DNA of 64,000 nucleotides from Blastobasis lacticolella (taxonomy: Eukaryota; Arthropoda; Insecta; Lepidoptera; Blastobasidae). Numbering within the stretch: the first letter of the stretch is position 1; each line of letters begins with the position of its first letter. The stretch lies in the NCBI GenBank assembly GCA_905147135.1, contig LR990055.1, positions 1,860,001 through 1,924,000 of the forward strand, read 5' to 3'. The translations under genes and the position numbers were made by a program. This document shows, in pieces, positions 54,297 through 64,000 of this stretch. The notes beneath the pieces are model-generated. The model did no database searches, was not told the DNA's origin, and was given only the letters and a program-made list of their open reading frames with translations.

Positions 54297-54790
54297 AAAT
54301 GTGAGCGTCGCGCGGCGGTGGCCTGCGAGAGGTACCAGGTTCGAATCCCAGTACCGCCATGTGCTGAACACTAACCGATACGGTGACGGAAAACATTGTG
54401 ATGAAACCAGTACATACAAGCGTCTGAATGTGTAACCATAAGCCAATCTGTAGCCGTATTCACAATGAGTCGAAACCGTTTCCGAATGATTCGACACGAA
54501 ATTCGTGAGCGGCGAATCCGTGTCGATCGATTCGAAAACTGTTATTTAGAGTCCCGATAGATTCCACGGAAACTCTACTCTCTATAACATATGAAAATTT
54601 CATCAAAATAAACTGAAACCACATTTTCCTAAGAAATTTTGCGAGGTCCTTTGTCGAATCCGTATACGAATCCGATTTCCGAGTCATTGTGAATCGGGAA
54701 TTGTGTGTGTGTTTCGGCTACTGGTCGGGTTCCCCTGGTAACAGTGCCACGGAGATCAAAAGGTAGTCGCTGTGTACTTTACAGTAAAAT
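54297..54790 (+). repeat. SINE-A split by a MITE
   Basis: Head and body 54297-54450 (B box GGTTCGAATCCC, CATTGTGATGAAACCAGTA, AAGCCAATCTG), then resuming at 54721 with CTGGTCGGGTTCCCCTGGTA. The missing middle is exactly the 270-bp MITE. Confidence 0.85.
54451..54720. mobile_element. 270-bp MITE with 3-bp target duplication
   Basis: Inserted in SINE-A between two copies of CTG (54448-54450 and 54721-54723). Ends TAGCCG...CGGCTA; the inverted arms continue as ATTCACAATGA.TCG, the right arm lengthened by a short (GT)n. A 3-bp duplication fits PIF/Harbinger-type elements. No coding capacity. Confidence 0.8.
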
Positions 54791-55639
54791 AATCATAAAT
54801 TCATAATATTTTATAACATATGAAGTGTGGTACGGTGTAGAGAATCTCAGTTTTAAAATCAAATCTGTGGGTAGGTACGTACAAGGAATCATATCAATTC
54901 TCCTTAAAAATTGCTTTTAACAAAATCACTACACGACAATCCGACGTTAATATGGTATTTCTATACTTGTAGAAGGCTGCGATCGCTGCGCAGTTTACCC
55001 ATTACAGCTGGTAAGTTGGCATCTCTGAAAGCATTGCTGTGTTAACAACCTTCAATAATTGTATATACAGATCTCCTTGGGTCGTTACTTTGGGTCGTGA
55101 CTTAACAATATTTGCGTTGTCGTGAAAATTTTGTTACTTCAGCACAAAAGTTTTGGATATCCATCTAATTTCCATTTGTCTTTGATGTTTTGACTTCATC
55201 AACGTTGTAAATCAGCAAAATGTTCACTGAGGACAACTCCCTTCAAGACTTTTCCATTTTCAAACATAAAATTTACTTGACAATGATATTGATATGATAA
55301 TTATTAAAATATATATTTTATTTTCTTTGTTTGACATTCATAAGGCCTAAACTGAATAAATTGTTTCGACTATTGACTCACAAATTAAACTTTTTTGCAT
55401 CTAAAGGATCCAATTACTAATGCTCTAAGTATTCAAGGTCGTTTATCCATACCATGGTTAGGCAATGGGGTAAAATACGCATAATTTGTATTAACCACAA
55501 GGTATTCTTTTGCTGATTTTACACTGCCGCCGTTACTTTGTAATTTTCCGTGATAAAATTTACAATATTTGTAGCCTTATAAACTTCTTATATTGAAAGT
55601 GTCGTCTTCTGTTTTATATAAATCCCTTCTGAAAATTAA
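54791..55639. other. No gene seen
   Basis: AT-rich. Confidence 0.4.
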
Positions 55640-55800
55640 CGGACTTGCTACTAGACAGCCCACCTGATTGCAAGCTGTAACTGTCGCCCAAACATCTATT
55701 ACTCATGAACATTTCATACACGTAACAAAAGTGAGGACTAACATAAAACGTCACCCGCCTATAATTATTCTGGCTACCATAACCTCCAGTCCGGAACACA
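55640..55800 (+). repeat. Repeat E, copy 2
   Basis: CTAGACAGCCCACCTGATTG then CAAGCTGTAACTGTCGCCCA; compare 40950. Confidence 0.5.
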
Positions 55801-55914
55801 ACAATGCACACATTGCCGCTTGGCGGCAGAAACGCTAAATCAATAAATGAAGGTTAGTCTGACAAAAAATATAAAATGATGGTACTCTCACAGACGGACT
55901 CCTCAGGCTTGACT

Positions 55915-56360
55915 GCGTCCTACCAAAGCTAGGCTGCAGAGCCTCGAGCATCGGCATAGGGTTGCGCGTCTGTCGGTCTTCTACGGATTACATTTCGAAG
56001 AGAGTGCGAAGCAGCTGCACGACCTCATTCCGCCGGCCTCTTTCCTCCATCGGGAGACGCGATCCGGACGAGCGCTATATCCTTATGTCGTGGATCTTCC
56101 AGCTATCCGCACGAACCGCTTTGGCTTGACCTTTATAATGCGTACGGCTAAGGAATGAAACGCGTTGCCTGCGAGTGTGTTTCCTGATCAATGGATGGAT
56201 TCACACTAGCCATTAAGGCATCCAACCTGGATGCCTTCATGACTAGAGTGAATAGGCTGTTCCAAGACGAGCATGTTTCATCTTCGGCCGCATCGTCACT
56301 TACCAACAGGTGAGATGGCGGTCAAATGCCTATCTAGACTGATATAAAAAAAAAACACCT
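55915..56360 (+). mobile_element. LINE-J 3' stub with internal insertion
   Basis: Same coding end as 9990-10463 (AGGCTGCAGAGCCTCGAGCA, GCCTGCGAGTGTGTTTCCTG). The Trp codon before NALPA is TGA, and 35-40 extra bases follow GATCAATGG. Ends TGATATAAAAAAAAAAC. Confidence 0.85.
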
Positions 56361-56696
56361 AATATAAAACAGAATCTCGCTTAACCCGTCATCTGCATTT
56401 GCTGTTTAGAACTTATGAGTATGCTCATCTGAAAATTCAAGCTGCAATACATAGGTGCCTAAACCACAAACTGGTGCAAACGCCTCAAAGTCAAAAGGCT
56501 CTGAGCACACGCTGATTGTGTTCATTCATACTCGAGTGGCATTTAGGGCACACAGAAGTACCTGTTACACCTGCTCTTGATGTGTCTCAGTACGGAATGG
56601 AACTCGTTTTTTATTAACACCTGGAATATTAAGGATTTAACACAATCGTTTGTAGGGGCTATAATAGAACGGATTTTTGTCCCATTAGTCATTGTA
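56361..56696. other. No gene seen
   Basis: Nothing supportable. Confidence 0.4.
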
Positions 56697-57035
56697 GAGC
56701 GTCGGTGGCCTAATTGGTAAGTTGTCCGACTCGTAAGCGAGAGGTACCGGGTTCGAACCGCGGTGCCGCATTGTACAAATGACTCTATTTTGAGTTATGT
56801 ATGTTGTTGAGAACTAACCGATGCTCTTACGGTGAGTGGAAACATAGTGATGAAACTTGCACGCACATTGAGGCGACTGAATGTGTAACCATGATCCAAT
56901 CTGGTCAGATTCCCGTTAACAGGGTCACGGAAATTAGATGACAGTCGCTCCACTGTAGTTACCTAATCTGCCTGGATCATAGTCAAGGCAGACCTTGGGC
57001 TCTACGCTGGAGTGCATAACCGGGATATTATACTA
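56697..57035 (+). repeat. SINE-A, full-length copy
   Basis: The tRNA-like head is clear: TGGCCTAATTGGTAAGTTGT, CGACTCGTAAGCGAGAGGTA, B box GGTTCGAACC. The body GTGAGTGGAAACATAGTGAT and AATCTGGTCAGATTCC follows, and the tail GTGCATAACCGGGATATTAT is somewhat decayed. With the 62963 copy it defines a unit of about 330 bp. Confidence 0.9.
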
Positions 57036-57374
57036 TGCTGTAACTCTATAACTGCTGTCATTTATTTATGTATTAAGAGAATTTCTGCACCTACAAATAT
57101 TGCCGATGTCATAGCCCATAAAATATCTAGGTTAATGCACGTGCAAGATCTAAAACTTTATAGCTACACCGTTACATGGCAAGATGGCAAAGCATTTGAA
57201 TATTCAAACAGCAACCCGGGCGGGATACGACGATTAGTGCAGGGGATGTCCTCGTTAATAGTTTGCAGTCCCCAGATAATTTGCAGCATTCTGTAGTCTA
57301 CGAGCGTATATATAACGGCCATTATTGAATAGTCGATTAGGTTCGGTGCTTGAGGAAATCGGACTTACATTCTA
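57036..57374. other. No gene seen
   Basis: The 94-codon frame 57012-57296 starts inside the SINE tail and has no recognised family. Confidence 0.35.
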
Positions 57375-57525
57375 TTTGTGATTTTTAATCCAGAACGGAT
57401 GATTTAAGCTTGACGTGTGCATCTGCGTATCTCTTTGTGGTATTATAGCTTCCCAATGATAAATAATGATGCGGTTCCTAGCAGTTCAACTGAGATTATC
57501 CTAAGCCTTAATTTATTAAAATCGG
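57375..57525 (+). repeat. Repeat F, copy 4
   Basis: GATTTAAGCTTGACGTGTGC, TATTATAGCTTCCCAATGAT and a similar downstream order. Confidence 0.5.
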
Positions 57526-57627
57526 TTTATGTGTTTGGATAATATTTGAGTTTTTGACTTTGTCGGGGATTTCTGACATAGGTATATGAGTTAGGTTATT
57601 GTTAAATGTTAATATTGTAGATAAACA

Positions 57628-57735
57628 TATTGATGCGAATATACCGATTGTGATCTCACACGTGAGGGCCTGGTTTTGCAACTTGGACATTTTTTAGCAG
57701 TGGACATTTTGCAACTGGGACATTTTGAGACTAAA
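57628..57735. repeat. SINE-A tail fragment plus a short 16-18 bp array
   Basis: GATGCGAATATACCGATTGT and CACGTGAGGGCCTGG are SINE-A tail in reverse. Then GCAACTTGGACATTTT, AGCAGTGGACATTTT and GCAACTGGGACATTTT form three loose tandem units whose AGTGGACATT core resembles the 26743 minisatellite. Confidence 0.55.
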
Positions 57736-58274
57736 CGAATCGTTTGACCATGATCACGATGAGATCTCGATATAATAGAACTCGGGAGTGTCTGGATTCA
57801 GTCGTGCTATTCGTACGAATGATATTGTGTGACCGACCTTATTTTATTGTTAACAAAAAAAACCGACCGAAAAGTATAACAACGGTTACACGCCAGCAAA
57901 TTCACGCACAAAAACTAAATACCTAACCTAGAAGCTCAAAGAAAACTCGCCAAGAAATTGGTTCATCCGGCAAATGGTACCAATAAATTAATTCGGCACA
58001 CCAAGTGTTTGCCATTTACTCAGGCGACGCGTCAACTCGGAAATTCATAAGAAAACCTTTATCTTGACAAAGGTTTTCGCTTAAGTGAAAACCGCACGCC
58101 GTTCGAGTTCTAACTGGCCGAATAAATTAAAAGCGCCTTGGATTTGGTCTAAGTGATAAGCTAACCGACAGAAAATGTATACGACAGAATATATATTCAT
58201 ATTCATTTATTCCTCAATAGCTACACCATTATCATAATTAAAGTGGCCCCCGACCAATTTTACATTTAGGCAGA
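57736..58274. other. No gene seen
   Basis: A small hairpin GAAAACCTTT/AAAGGTTTTC at about 58051-58078. Confidence 0.4.
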
Positions 58275-58460
58275 TCTTTTTTTAACTGAACCGACTATAA
58301 TGGATCAAGAAGCTAAGAACGAACTCGATTAAATTGGCTTTCGAATAGAGAAAACTTCATCTAAATATGTGAGTCCGTTCAGGAGCTACGATGACACAGC
58401 CAGACCCACACCGCCACGGAGCCACATATACGCACGTAACTAATAACACCCTTCTTTTTT
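58275..58460 (-). repeat. Repeat F, copy 5, reverse orientation
   Basis: AGAAGCTAAGAACGAACTCG, GGCTTTCGAATAGAG, GTGAGTCCGTTCAGGAGCTA and TAATAACACCCTTCTTTTTT in reverse order of copy 1. It gives the fullest outline of the family (~185 bp). Confidence 0.65.
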
Positions 58461-58524
58461 CGAGATTTAATGAAATACCACGCTTCATGCTAAATTAAAC
58501 AACTTTATACCTACGGTTCATCCT

Positions 58525-58650
58525 AGGTATAAACTATATAAGTAGTTTATCAGTTATCTAGCACCCGTAACACAAGCTTTGCTTACTTTGGGACTAGATG
58601 GCACTGTGTGAATTTGTTCATGATTATTTATTTATTTTATTTATGTATTA
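58525..58650 (+). repeat. SINE-B 3' half
   Basis: TATATAAGTAGTTTATCAGT, CTAGCACCCGTAACACAAGC and GGGACTAGATGGCACTGTGT, TTTA tail. Confidence 0.8.
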
Positions 58651-58828
58651 GCGACCCGTCCCCGCCTCGCACGAGTTTTCTCGGCATTTGTGTAAAAGAA
58701 TATGCATGTATTACATTTAAAAACCTTCGGAGGAAATTGGTGGTGAAAACTAAATCAAAATCCGTTTCATGGCTTAGGAGGATATATAGACAGACAAGAA
58801 AATCGACTTTATTTTATTAATTATAAGG
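58651..58828 (+). repeat. Repeat H
   Basis: GCGACCCGTCCCCGCCTCGC then ACGAGTTTTCT, AAATCAAAATCCGTTTCATG and ATATATAGACAGACAAGAAA. I know this wording from common lepidopteran repeats; type uncertain. Confidence 0.5.
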
Positions 58829-58852
58829 ATGAGAATGAGGTTGCGGATGCGA

Positions 58853-59038
58853 ATTTTCATTTTCATTTCATTTTCATTTCATTTTCATTTCATTTTCATT
58901 TCATTTTCATTTCATTTTCATTTCATTTTCATTTCATTTTCATTTCATTTTCATTTCATTTTCATTTCATTTTCATTTCATTTTCATTTCATTTTCATTT
59001 TATTTTCATTTCATTTTTCATTTCATTTTCATTTTCTC
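58853..59038 (+). repeat. 11-bp minisatellite (ATTTTCATTTC)n
   Basis: About 17 units of ATTTTCATTTC with few variants. The aromatic-rich open frame across it is meaningless. Confidence 0.95.
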
Positions 59039-59164
59039 ATTTGTTAGAAACTATGTACTTTTGCTCCCGTTTTCGTAAGACCTCGATAAAGTTCTATACG
59101 GTCAGTGCAATATTTCTTTCAAATAAATATATGTTCTTGTTTAATATCGGCACGCATTTATGTA

Positions 59165-59378
59165 GGTAAATTAGACAAGTCGGGCATTTGATCGCCATCT
59201 TGCCATCTCGCCATCTCGCCATCTGGCCATCTCGCCATCTGGCCATCTCGCCATCTGGCCATCTCGCCATCTGGCCATCTCGCCATCTGGCCATCTCGCC
59301 ATCTGGCCTGGTGGTAAGTGAGGATGCGGCCGATATTGGAGCATGTCCGTCTATAAACAGCCTATTCACTTTATAACT
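59165..59378 (-). repeat. LINE-J 3' end carrying an expanded 9/18-bp array
   Basis: The right part (CTGGTGGTAAGTGAGGATGC, CCGTCTATAAACAGCC) and left GCATTTGATCGCCATCT are the LINE-J tail in reverse (compare 10350-10440). In between, 59191-59307 is a tandem array of CGCCATCTC and GGCCATCTC units. Confidence 0.8.
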
Positions 59379-59423
59379 TGAAAACATAAATGATATACCA
59401 CGAAAATCTAATTTCGTATACCT

Positions 59424-59864
59424 TTTTAAGTGTATTTTCCGGGTTTCCTACCGCGTAGAGCTCGTCTAATCTAAAATGACGCGCCCCACTATCGCATTAT
59501 CGCACACAAGCAAGTTTAAAATATGGACGCAATACATATACAAATGCCGTTGTAATTGGTCATTCAGTTGCCGGTGAAATTCAAACGTTGAAGCACGCGT
59601 CGTTCATTGGCTCCCACACAGATGAAGTGTCGTTATCAATATTTGCACTCACACATCAAAATCAACTAACTAAGTAGTGGGGCGCGTCATTTTAGACTAG
59701 ACGAGCTCTACCTTTGTTGACGGGTAGCCCGATATTTCGACACAGTTGCACGCATCATGGTCACGGGTCGTCCCGTGACTATGATGTATGCAACAAAGGT
59801 ACGCGCTAGGAAACCCGGAACATACCCTTAAAATGTGTAATAATAACCGCGATAGTTTAAAGCA
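59424..59864. mobile_element. MITE-1 split by MITE-2
   Basis: Left arm 59424-59457 (GTATTTTCCGGGTTTCCTAC), right part 59709-59838 (GGAAACCCGGAACATACCCT) and flank ATAACCGCGATAGTTTAAAG to 59864. The loop retains GGGTCGTCCCGTGAC. Confidence 0.85.
59458..59708. mobile_element. MITE-2, copy 2 (251 bp, TA duplication)
   Basis: Inverted ends GAGCTCGTCTAATCTAAAAT and, read inward from the right, GAGCTCGTCTAGTCTAAAAT; both continue GACGCGCCCCACTA (34 bp, one mismatch). TA occurs on both sides and once in the unfilled site at 7287 (CCGCGTACCTTTG), proving the boundary. Noncoding; Tc1/mariner-type MITE likely. Confidence 0.9.
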
Positions 59865-59939
59865 TTAATAAATGAATGAAAAAGTATTTATTGAATTAGG
59901 ATTACGTTAATTAATCTCTTTTCAAAAGTCAAAAATCTA

Positions 59940-60175
59940 ACGGAAAACAAAGGGAAGTTAAGCGAGCTCATCCAGGTAGGGGGCGACGCATGCAGACCGA
60001 TCAGCGCGCGCGAGGGCTTACTCCGGCGAGACACCGGGCACCGATACGCGCCACGCACATAACCGCCTAGGCGAATCATGTGCGGCGCGCGCCCGGCCCC
60101 AGCCAGCCCGCCGGCGCTCACACCCGCACGCCCCAGCCGGCCTACCCGCGTCGCGCCCTGAGCTCGGAACAAATA
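59940..60175. other. GC-rich island in the LINE 3' region
   Basis: Strikingly GC- and CpG-rich (GCGGCGCGCGCCCGGCCCCA) among AT-rich DNA. The minus-strand 94-codon frame across it has no recognised domain. Either part of the LINE 3' UTR or an independent insertion. Confidence 0.5.
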
Positions 60176-60662
60176 AGTAAAAAGAATGTCGTCTGTCTGT
60201 CAGTATGCCGCTTCAGTTAGGAAAATGACCATCTGTGGGAAAAAGAAACGGCAAGAAACCCACAGGTACATTTAAATATGATTACATTGCATTGATACAT
60301 TTGTCAATTTAATTTGAGTGAGCCTGTCTTGATTGGAATATGATGTGAACCTCTACAAATCGGTGAAGATAACTAAAAATAAAAATAAATTTCAAAAACA
60401 TAAAAAATGGCACAGCAAAAGCAGGCCAGTCCACCAAGGCAGCACCCGTTCACGAGCATGACGCAGGGCCCAGCCATCGTCCAATTCAACCATATTTGAG
60501 GGAAGAGAACGACCCGACCCCCATGCCACCACCAGGCAGACTTTTAAGTGAGCATGCGCTGCCAATGCCGTACACATTAAAAAAATATTTGTTATTCAAT
60601 GACTATTACACATCAAATCATCCTCACTCAATTAACAAAATTATAAATTTATAAATAACTTC

Positions 60663-62176
60663 CTATTTCGAAGAGCTAGTAGTACACCATACATTTTTGT
60701 CATTGATATATTCATCAATTTTATAATAGGCTTTTTTCATTAAAGTTGTTTTCATCTTATCTTTAAATTGTAATTCAGGCAAATTAATAATACATTCAGG
60801 AATATGATTATAAAATCTTATACAGTTACCCATGAAAGATGAATTTACTTTACTTAGTCTGAACAACGGTGTTACCAGTTTATTTTTGTTTCTTAAATTG
60901 ACATTATGAATATCAGTATTTTTAGCAAATTGGTAATATGCTTTCTAACATACATAATATTATCAAATATATATTGACTTGAGAAAGTCAATACATCAAT
61001 TTCTTTAAACAATTCTTTGAGCGAATCACGTCGACGTAATCCATATATTGCTCTTACAGCTCGCTTTTGTAGTTTGAAAATGATGTCACTATCAGCACAC
61101 TTGCCCCATAGTATGATGCCGTATGACATAATACTATGAAAATAACTATAATAAACTAATCTAGCTGTATTCACATCTGTTAGCCTCCTTATTCGCCACA
61201 CGGCAAATGCAGCCGAACTTAACCTACTAGCCAATGATTCAATATGTGGGCCCCATTGAATTTTTGAATCTATATTAACGCCTAAGAAAGTAGTTTTCTC
61301 TACCAACTCAAGTTGCGTTTTATCTAATATAACATTACATTGATTACTTTGTACATTAGGGAGGCAAAAATGAACGCATTTTGTTTTTTTAGAGTTTAAG
61401 ACTAAGTTATTAATCGTAAACCAATGAAGCACATTCTGAAGAACACAGTTTACTTCGTCTATATTATTATCTTTCCTATTAATTTTAAATATCAGTGAAG
61501 TGTCGTCAGCAAACAAGACTATACCAGCAATATTCTGCACCATGTATGGAAGGTCATTTATATATACAAGAAAGAGAAACGGCCCCAATATAGATCCTTG
61601 TGGCACTCCAATGCTCACTTTCCCACCCGCAGATAACTCGCCATTTACATTTACTTTTTGAACTCTACCTTCTAAGTATGATTTCATCATTTCAAGACTA
61701 TCATGCGTAAAACCGTAATGTTTTAATTTTAGTAATAGTGTTGAATGATTTACACAATCAAATGCTTTAGACAAATCGCAAAAAACACCTATTGCATTAT
61801 GATGTTCTTCCCAAGCGCCAAAAATTTGTTGAATGAGGCTAATACCAGCTTCGGTAGTATTGCGGCCTTTTGTGAAGCCATATTGTTGTTGATGAAATAA
61901 TTTATTACTGTTAAAGTGCACAATCATTTGACTTAACATGATTTTTTCAAAGATTTTACTGAAAACGGGCAGGATGGATACCGGTCTAAAATTATTCAAA
62001 CTATTTTTACAACCTGATTTGAATAATGGCACCACTTTACTGATTTTCATGAGGTCGGGGAAAACACCTACTTCGACGCGAGCATTAAAAATGTAAGCTA
62101 AATACGGTGCTAAAATATCAACAACAGTACTTATAACTCTAACTGACATTCCCCAAATATCTTCCGTATTTTTCAA
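60663..62176 (-). pseudogene. LINE reverse transcriptase, one frameshift near its end
   Basis: A 427-codon frame from 62176 holds FPDLMKISKVVPLFKSG, NFRPVSILPVFSKIFEKIM, QYGFTKGRNTTEAG, GVFCDLSKAFDCVNHSTLL (motif A), VPQGSILGPFLFLVYIND (motif B), VLFADDTSLIF (motif C), WFTINNLVLNSKKTKCVHF (thumb) and ILWGKCADSDIIFKLQKRAV. All catalytic aspartates are intact. The frame ends early at about 60893. The true end continues in another frame (KNTDIHNVNLRNKNKLVTPL near 60915, then FRLSKVNSSFMGNCIRFYNH to 60663), so a single indel near 60915-60950 separates them. The endonuclease is missing through truncation. Confidence 0.9.
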
Positions 62177-62185
62177 CTTAACTTA

Positions 62186-62764
62186 ATTTATAACATTATG
62201 TTCTTATACCTTGGACCTAAATGGCAGTAAATAATTTGGCGAGAAATATCGGTCTACATTCTAAGACCGACTGTAAATTTAATTTTATTCTATTGAAAGC
62301 TAGAAATTTGAATAATTATAATTATAGATGACTATTGGAATTAAAATTAGCTTTCATAAGTTTCCAAGAAGGTAGAAATTTGAATGATTGTATTACTGGC
62401 TTTTGCCGCTAGTGACTTCTCTCGTTAAGCCTCTCCTCGTAACTAATTTGCATTTCTGGATAAATTATAGCCGTGTTAGTCTGACGTTTAATCAACAATA
62501 CTACAAAATTTCACGTTTGTGTTTCGTTATATTCAGTTTTTTTTTGTGTCAAATACAAATTAACAAATATCCACGGGCTTAAATAGACCCTATTCAACCT
62601 TACAAATTTTCGCTTATGGAATTGGGGATAAGCCACTGAACCGATTTCCAAAATTCCTTCGTCAGTATCGACTCCAATTTGACGAACATAATATCAGAAC
62701 AAAGATAAAAAAAATGTAATATAATTATAAGGATAACAAATAACCTCTTCTTGGTTAAAGGTAC
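62186..62764. other. No gene seen
   Basis: AT-rich. Confidence 0.4.
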
Positions 62765-62932
62765 GCAACAGAAATCGCTACTGCCCATTTTATCAGAAGG
62801 AAGTCTAAGGTGGCTAGCTCTCTTAATCTTAGCTAAGTCTTAGAGGAGTCCGTAGAGCTAAGTAACTAAGAGTATAAAGACATTAGTCGCCTTTTACGTT
62901 ATAAGTTAAAAAGATTGGTGCAACCTTCTAAC
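62765..62932 (-). repeat. SINE-C, decayed copy, reverse orientation
   Basis: TACTGCCCATTTTATCAGAA, then unrelated middle, then GACATTAGTCGCCTTTTACG and GATTGGTGCAACC. The GAT tail and 3' third are missing. Confidence 0.5.
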
Positions 62933-62962
62933 GAAATAATAATCTTAATAAAGTACTTCTTA

Positions 62963-63285
62963 TATTGGCGTTAGTGTCTCAGTCGCACGATGGCCTGGGG
63001 TTTCCTAACCATGACCCAGGATTTGGCAGATTAGGTAATTACACTGGCGCAACTGCCATCTGACTTCCATGACCCTGCTATAGGGGAACCTGACCAGACT
63101 GAATCATGGTTACACATTCAGTCGCCTAAATGTGCAGGTTTTATCACGATCATCCGTTTGTATTCAACTAATATACAAAACTCGGAAAAGAGTCATTGAT
63201 ACCTGGCTGCAGCGGAATTCGTACCCGGTACCTCTCGCTTACGAGTCGGATACCCTAACCGGTCAGCCATCGACGCTCCATGCTA
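62963..63285 (-). repeat. SINE-A, full-length copy, reverse orientation
   Basis: Minus strand: GTCGATGGCTGACCGGTTAG, CGACTCGTAAGCGAGAGGTA, B box GGTACGAATTC, GTGATAAAACCTGCACATTT, TCTGGTCAGGTTCCCCTATA and ATCCTGGGTCATGGTTAGG. The tail is shortened near GCGACTGAGACACTAACGCC. Confidence 0.9.
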
Positions 63286-64000
63286 TTCTACAATATAATT
63301 ATTATGCAATATTATGACTACTATTACCAAAATTAATAATCACCTTGCCTACAATTATAAAATACGTAGGTACTTTAATTACTCTAATAAAGGGCCGAAA
63401 GTGAGCTCGCGTTTATTAATACTCGTATAAATAAAATACCAATTAAAATGGAAGCTAGCCCAGTTAATTGGGGGCACTAACGAGCTAGGTCTCTTCAAAA
63501 GACCTAGGTCCAATAGGCAAAGAAAGCGCCGTGCACTTGAAGCGTCGGCGTCGTCTAGTGCTTCAAAATGAAAGCAACGATGAATGAATTTGGGAGATTG
63601 TGTTTGCAATAGCTATGAATATTTTAGGTTGTGAATGTTAACGAATAATGTAAAAATATTTGTAATCCAATATAGGGAACATGGAAAGATAATAACGATA
63701 ATATGTTAAAACTCTATAACAACAGAGTAGGTTGATAGTTTATGTGTTTGTCTTGTGATATATTATTATGAAATATTATACTCTAGATAGTAACGTGACA
63801 TGCATATTTTTATAGTGACATTGAATTCTAGATCGAATGACATTTAATTTTATGTAATGGTCCTTAACTAGATAGTAAATTTTGAGATGTTGTGACATTA
63901 TTTGGAGTTAAATTTATATACCTATATTGTGTGACATGTGATGGATTTTTGACATAATTAAGTAATTGTGTTTTATTAACTTGACATGTAAAATTAGAAT
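63286..64000 (+). other. Possible LINE C-terminus and 3' UTR running off the window
   Basis: 63440-63570 reads KLAQLIGGTNELGLFKRPRS then NRQRKRRALEASASSSASK and a stop on the plus strand. It is followed by 400 bp of AT-rich DNA with repeated TGACATT motifs, similar in style to 3240-3530 in front of the (TTGAT)n tail. If so, the tail lies beyond the window. Not confirmed. Confidence 0.3.

Larger units (their letters stand above)
59868..62185 (-). mobile_element. 5'-truncated LINE with long 3' region
   Basis: The minus-strand reverse transcriptase ends at about 60663. Some 800 bp follow to an AATAAATAC signal and a TTTTTCATTCATTTATT end at about 59870. The 5' end is truncated inside the reverse transcriptase finger region near 62180. 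Jockey/CR1-like by sequence. Confidence 0.75.

Noticed and set aside
54103..54435. Frame with a hydrophobic, signal-peptide-like start
   Set aside because: Its second half is SINE-A sequence and there is no sign of a gene.
58829..59047. 72-codon Phe/His-rich frame
   Set aside because: Translation of an 11-bp minisatellite.
59888..60172. 94-codon frame across the GC-rich island
   Set aside because: GC-rich DNA has few stop codons; no domain, start context or splice evidence.

Overview
The window looks like nuclear DNA of an insect, most likely a moth or butterfly. It is AT-rich and intron-bearing, has no operons, and is dominated by interspersed repeats of kinds abundant in Lepidoptera. That assignment rests on the style of the repeats and splice sites, since no species-diagnostic gene is present. 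All family labels below (SINE-A/B/C, LINE-J, RTE-1/2, RLE-LINE, MITE-1/2/C, repeats D-H) are local working names.

Host genes: one convincing fragment, the last three coding exons of a minus-strand gene (36919-37075, 35702-35806, 33298-33773). The splice sites are canonical and the phases join without a break. The encoded C-terminus is a basic, nuclear-signal-like stretch, then proline/leucine-rich, then acidic and asparagine/serine-rich sequence. I do not recognise the protein. A roughly 1.4 kb AT-rich 3' UTR probably runs to about 31880.

Mobile DNA by region. 1-3550: a 5'-cut LINE ORF2 with a (CA)n tail, then an ORF1-type esterase-like remnant with a (TTGAT)n tail. 3.8-12.8 kb: tRNA-derived SINEs, LINE 3' stubs and a 1.06 kb head-to-head mariner foldback. 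13.5-18.8 kb: a layered nest in which RTE-2 is split by a 3.4 kb DNA transposon with perfect 34-bp inverted repeats; that transposon holds an RLE-LINE, a foldback and a further 254-bp insert. 19.8-23.1 kb: a nearly complete RTE LINE. 23.9-31.6 kb: MITEs, SINEs, two tandem arrays and a twin-primed RTE-2 copy. 31.9-37.1 kb: the host gene. 37-47 kb: mostly unassigned AT-rich DNA with scattered repeats and nested MITEs. 47-60 kb: LINE-J copies, SINEs, nested MITEs and minisatellites. 59.9-62.2 kb: a minus-strand LINE reverse transcriptase with a long 3' region containing a GC-rich island.

How the parts relate: SINE-A ends in a tail resembling the 3' end of the local RTE LINE, including part of its coding end, which suggests that RTE (or a close relative) supplies its retroposition machinery. 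SINE-C also ends in GAT repeats. LINE-J is the most fragmented and abundant LINE. Every LINE reading frame seen here is truncated or broken, so nothing in the window looks autonomously active. Coordinates of decayed repeats are approximate, and no alignment or database search was run.
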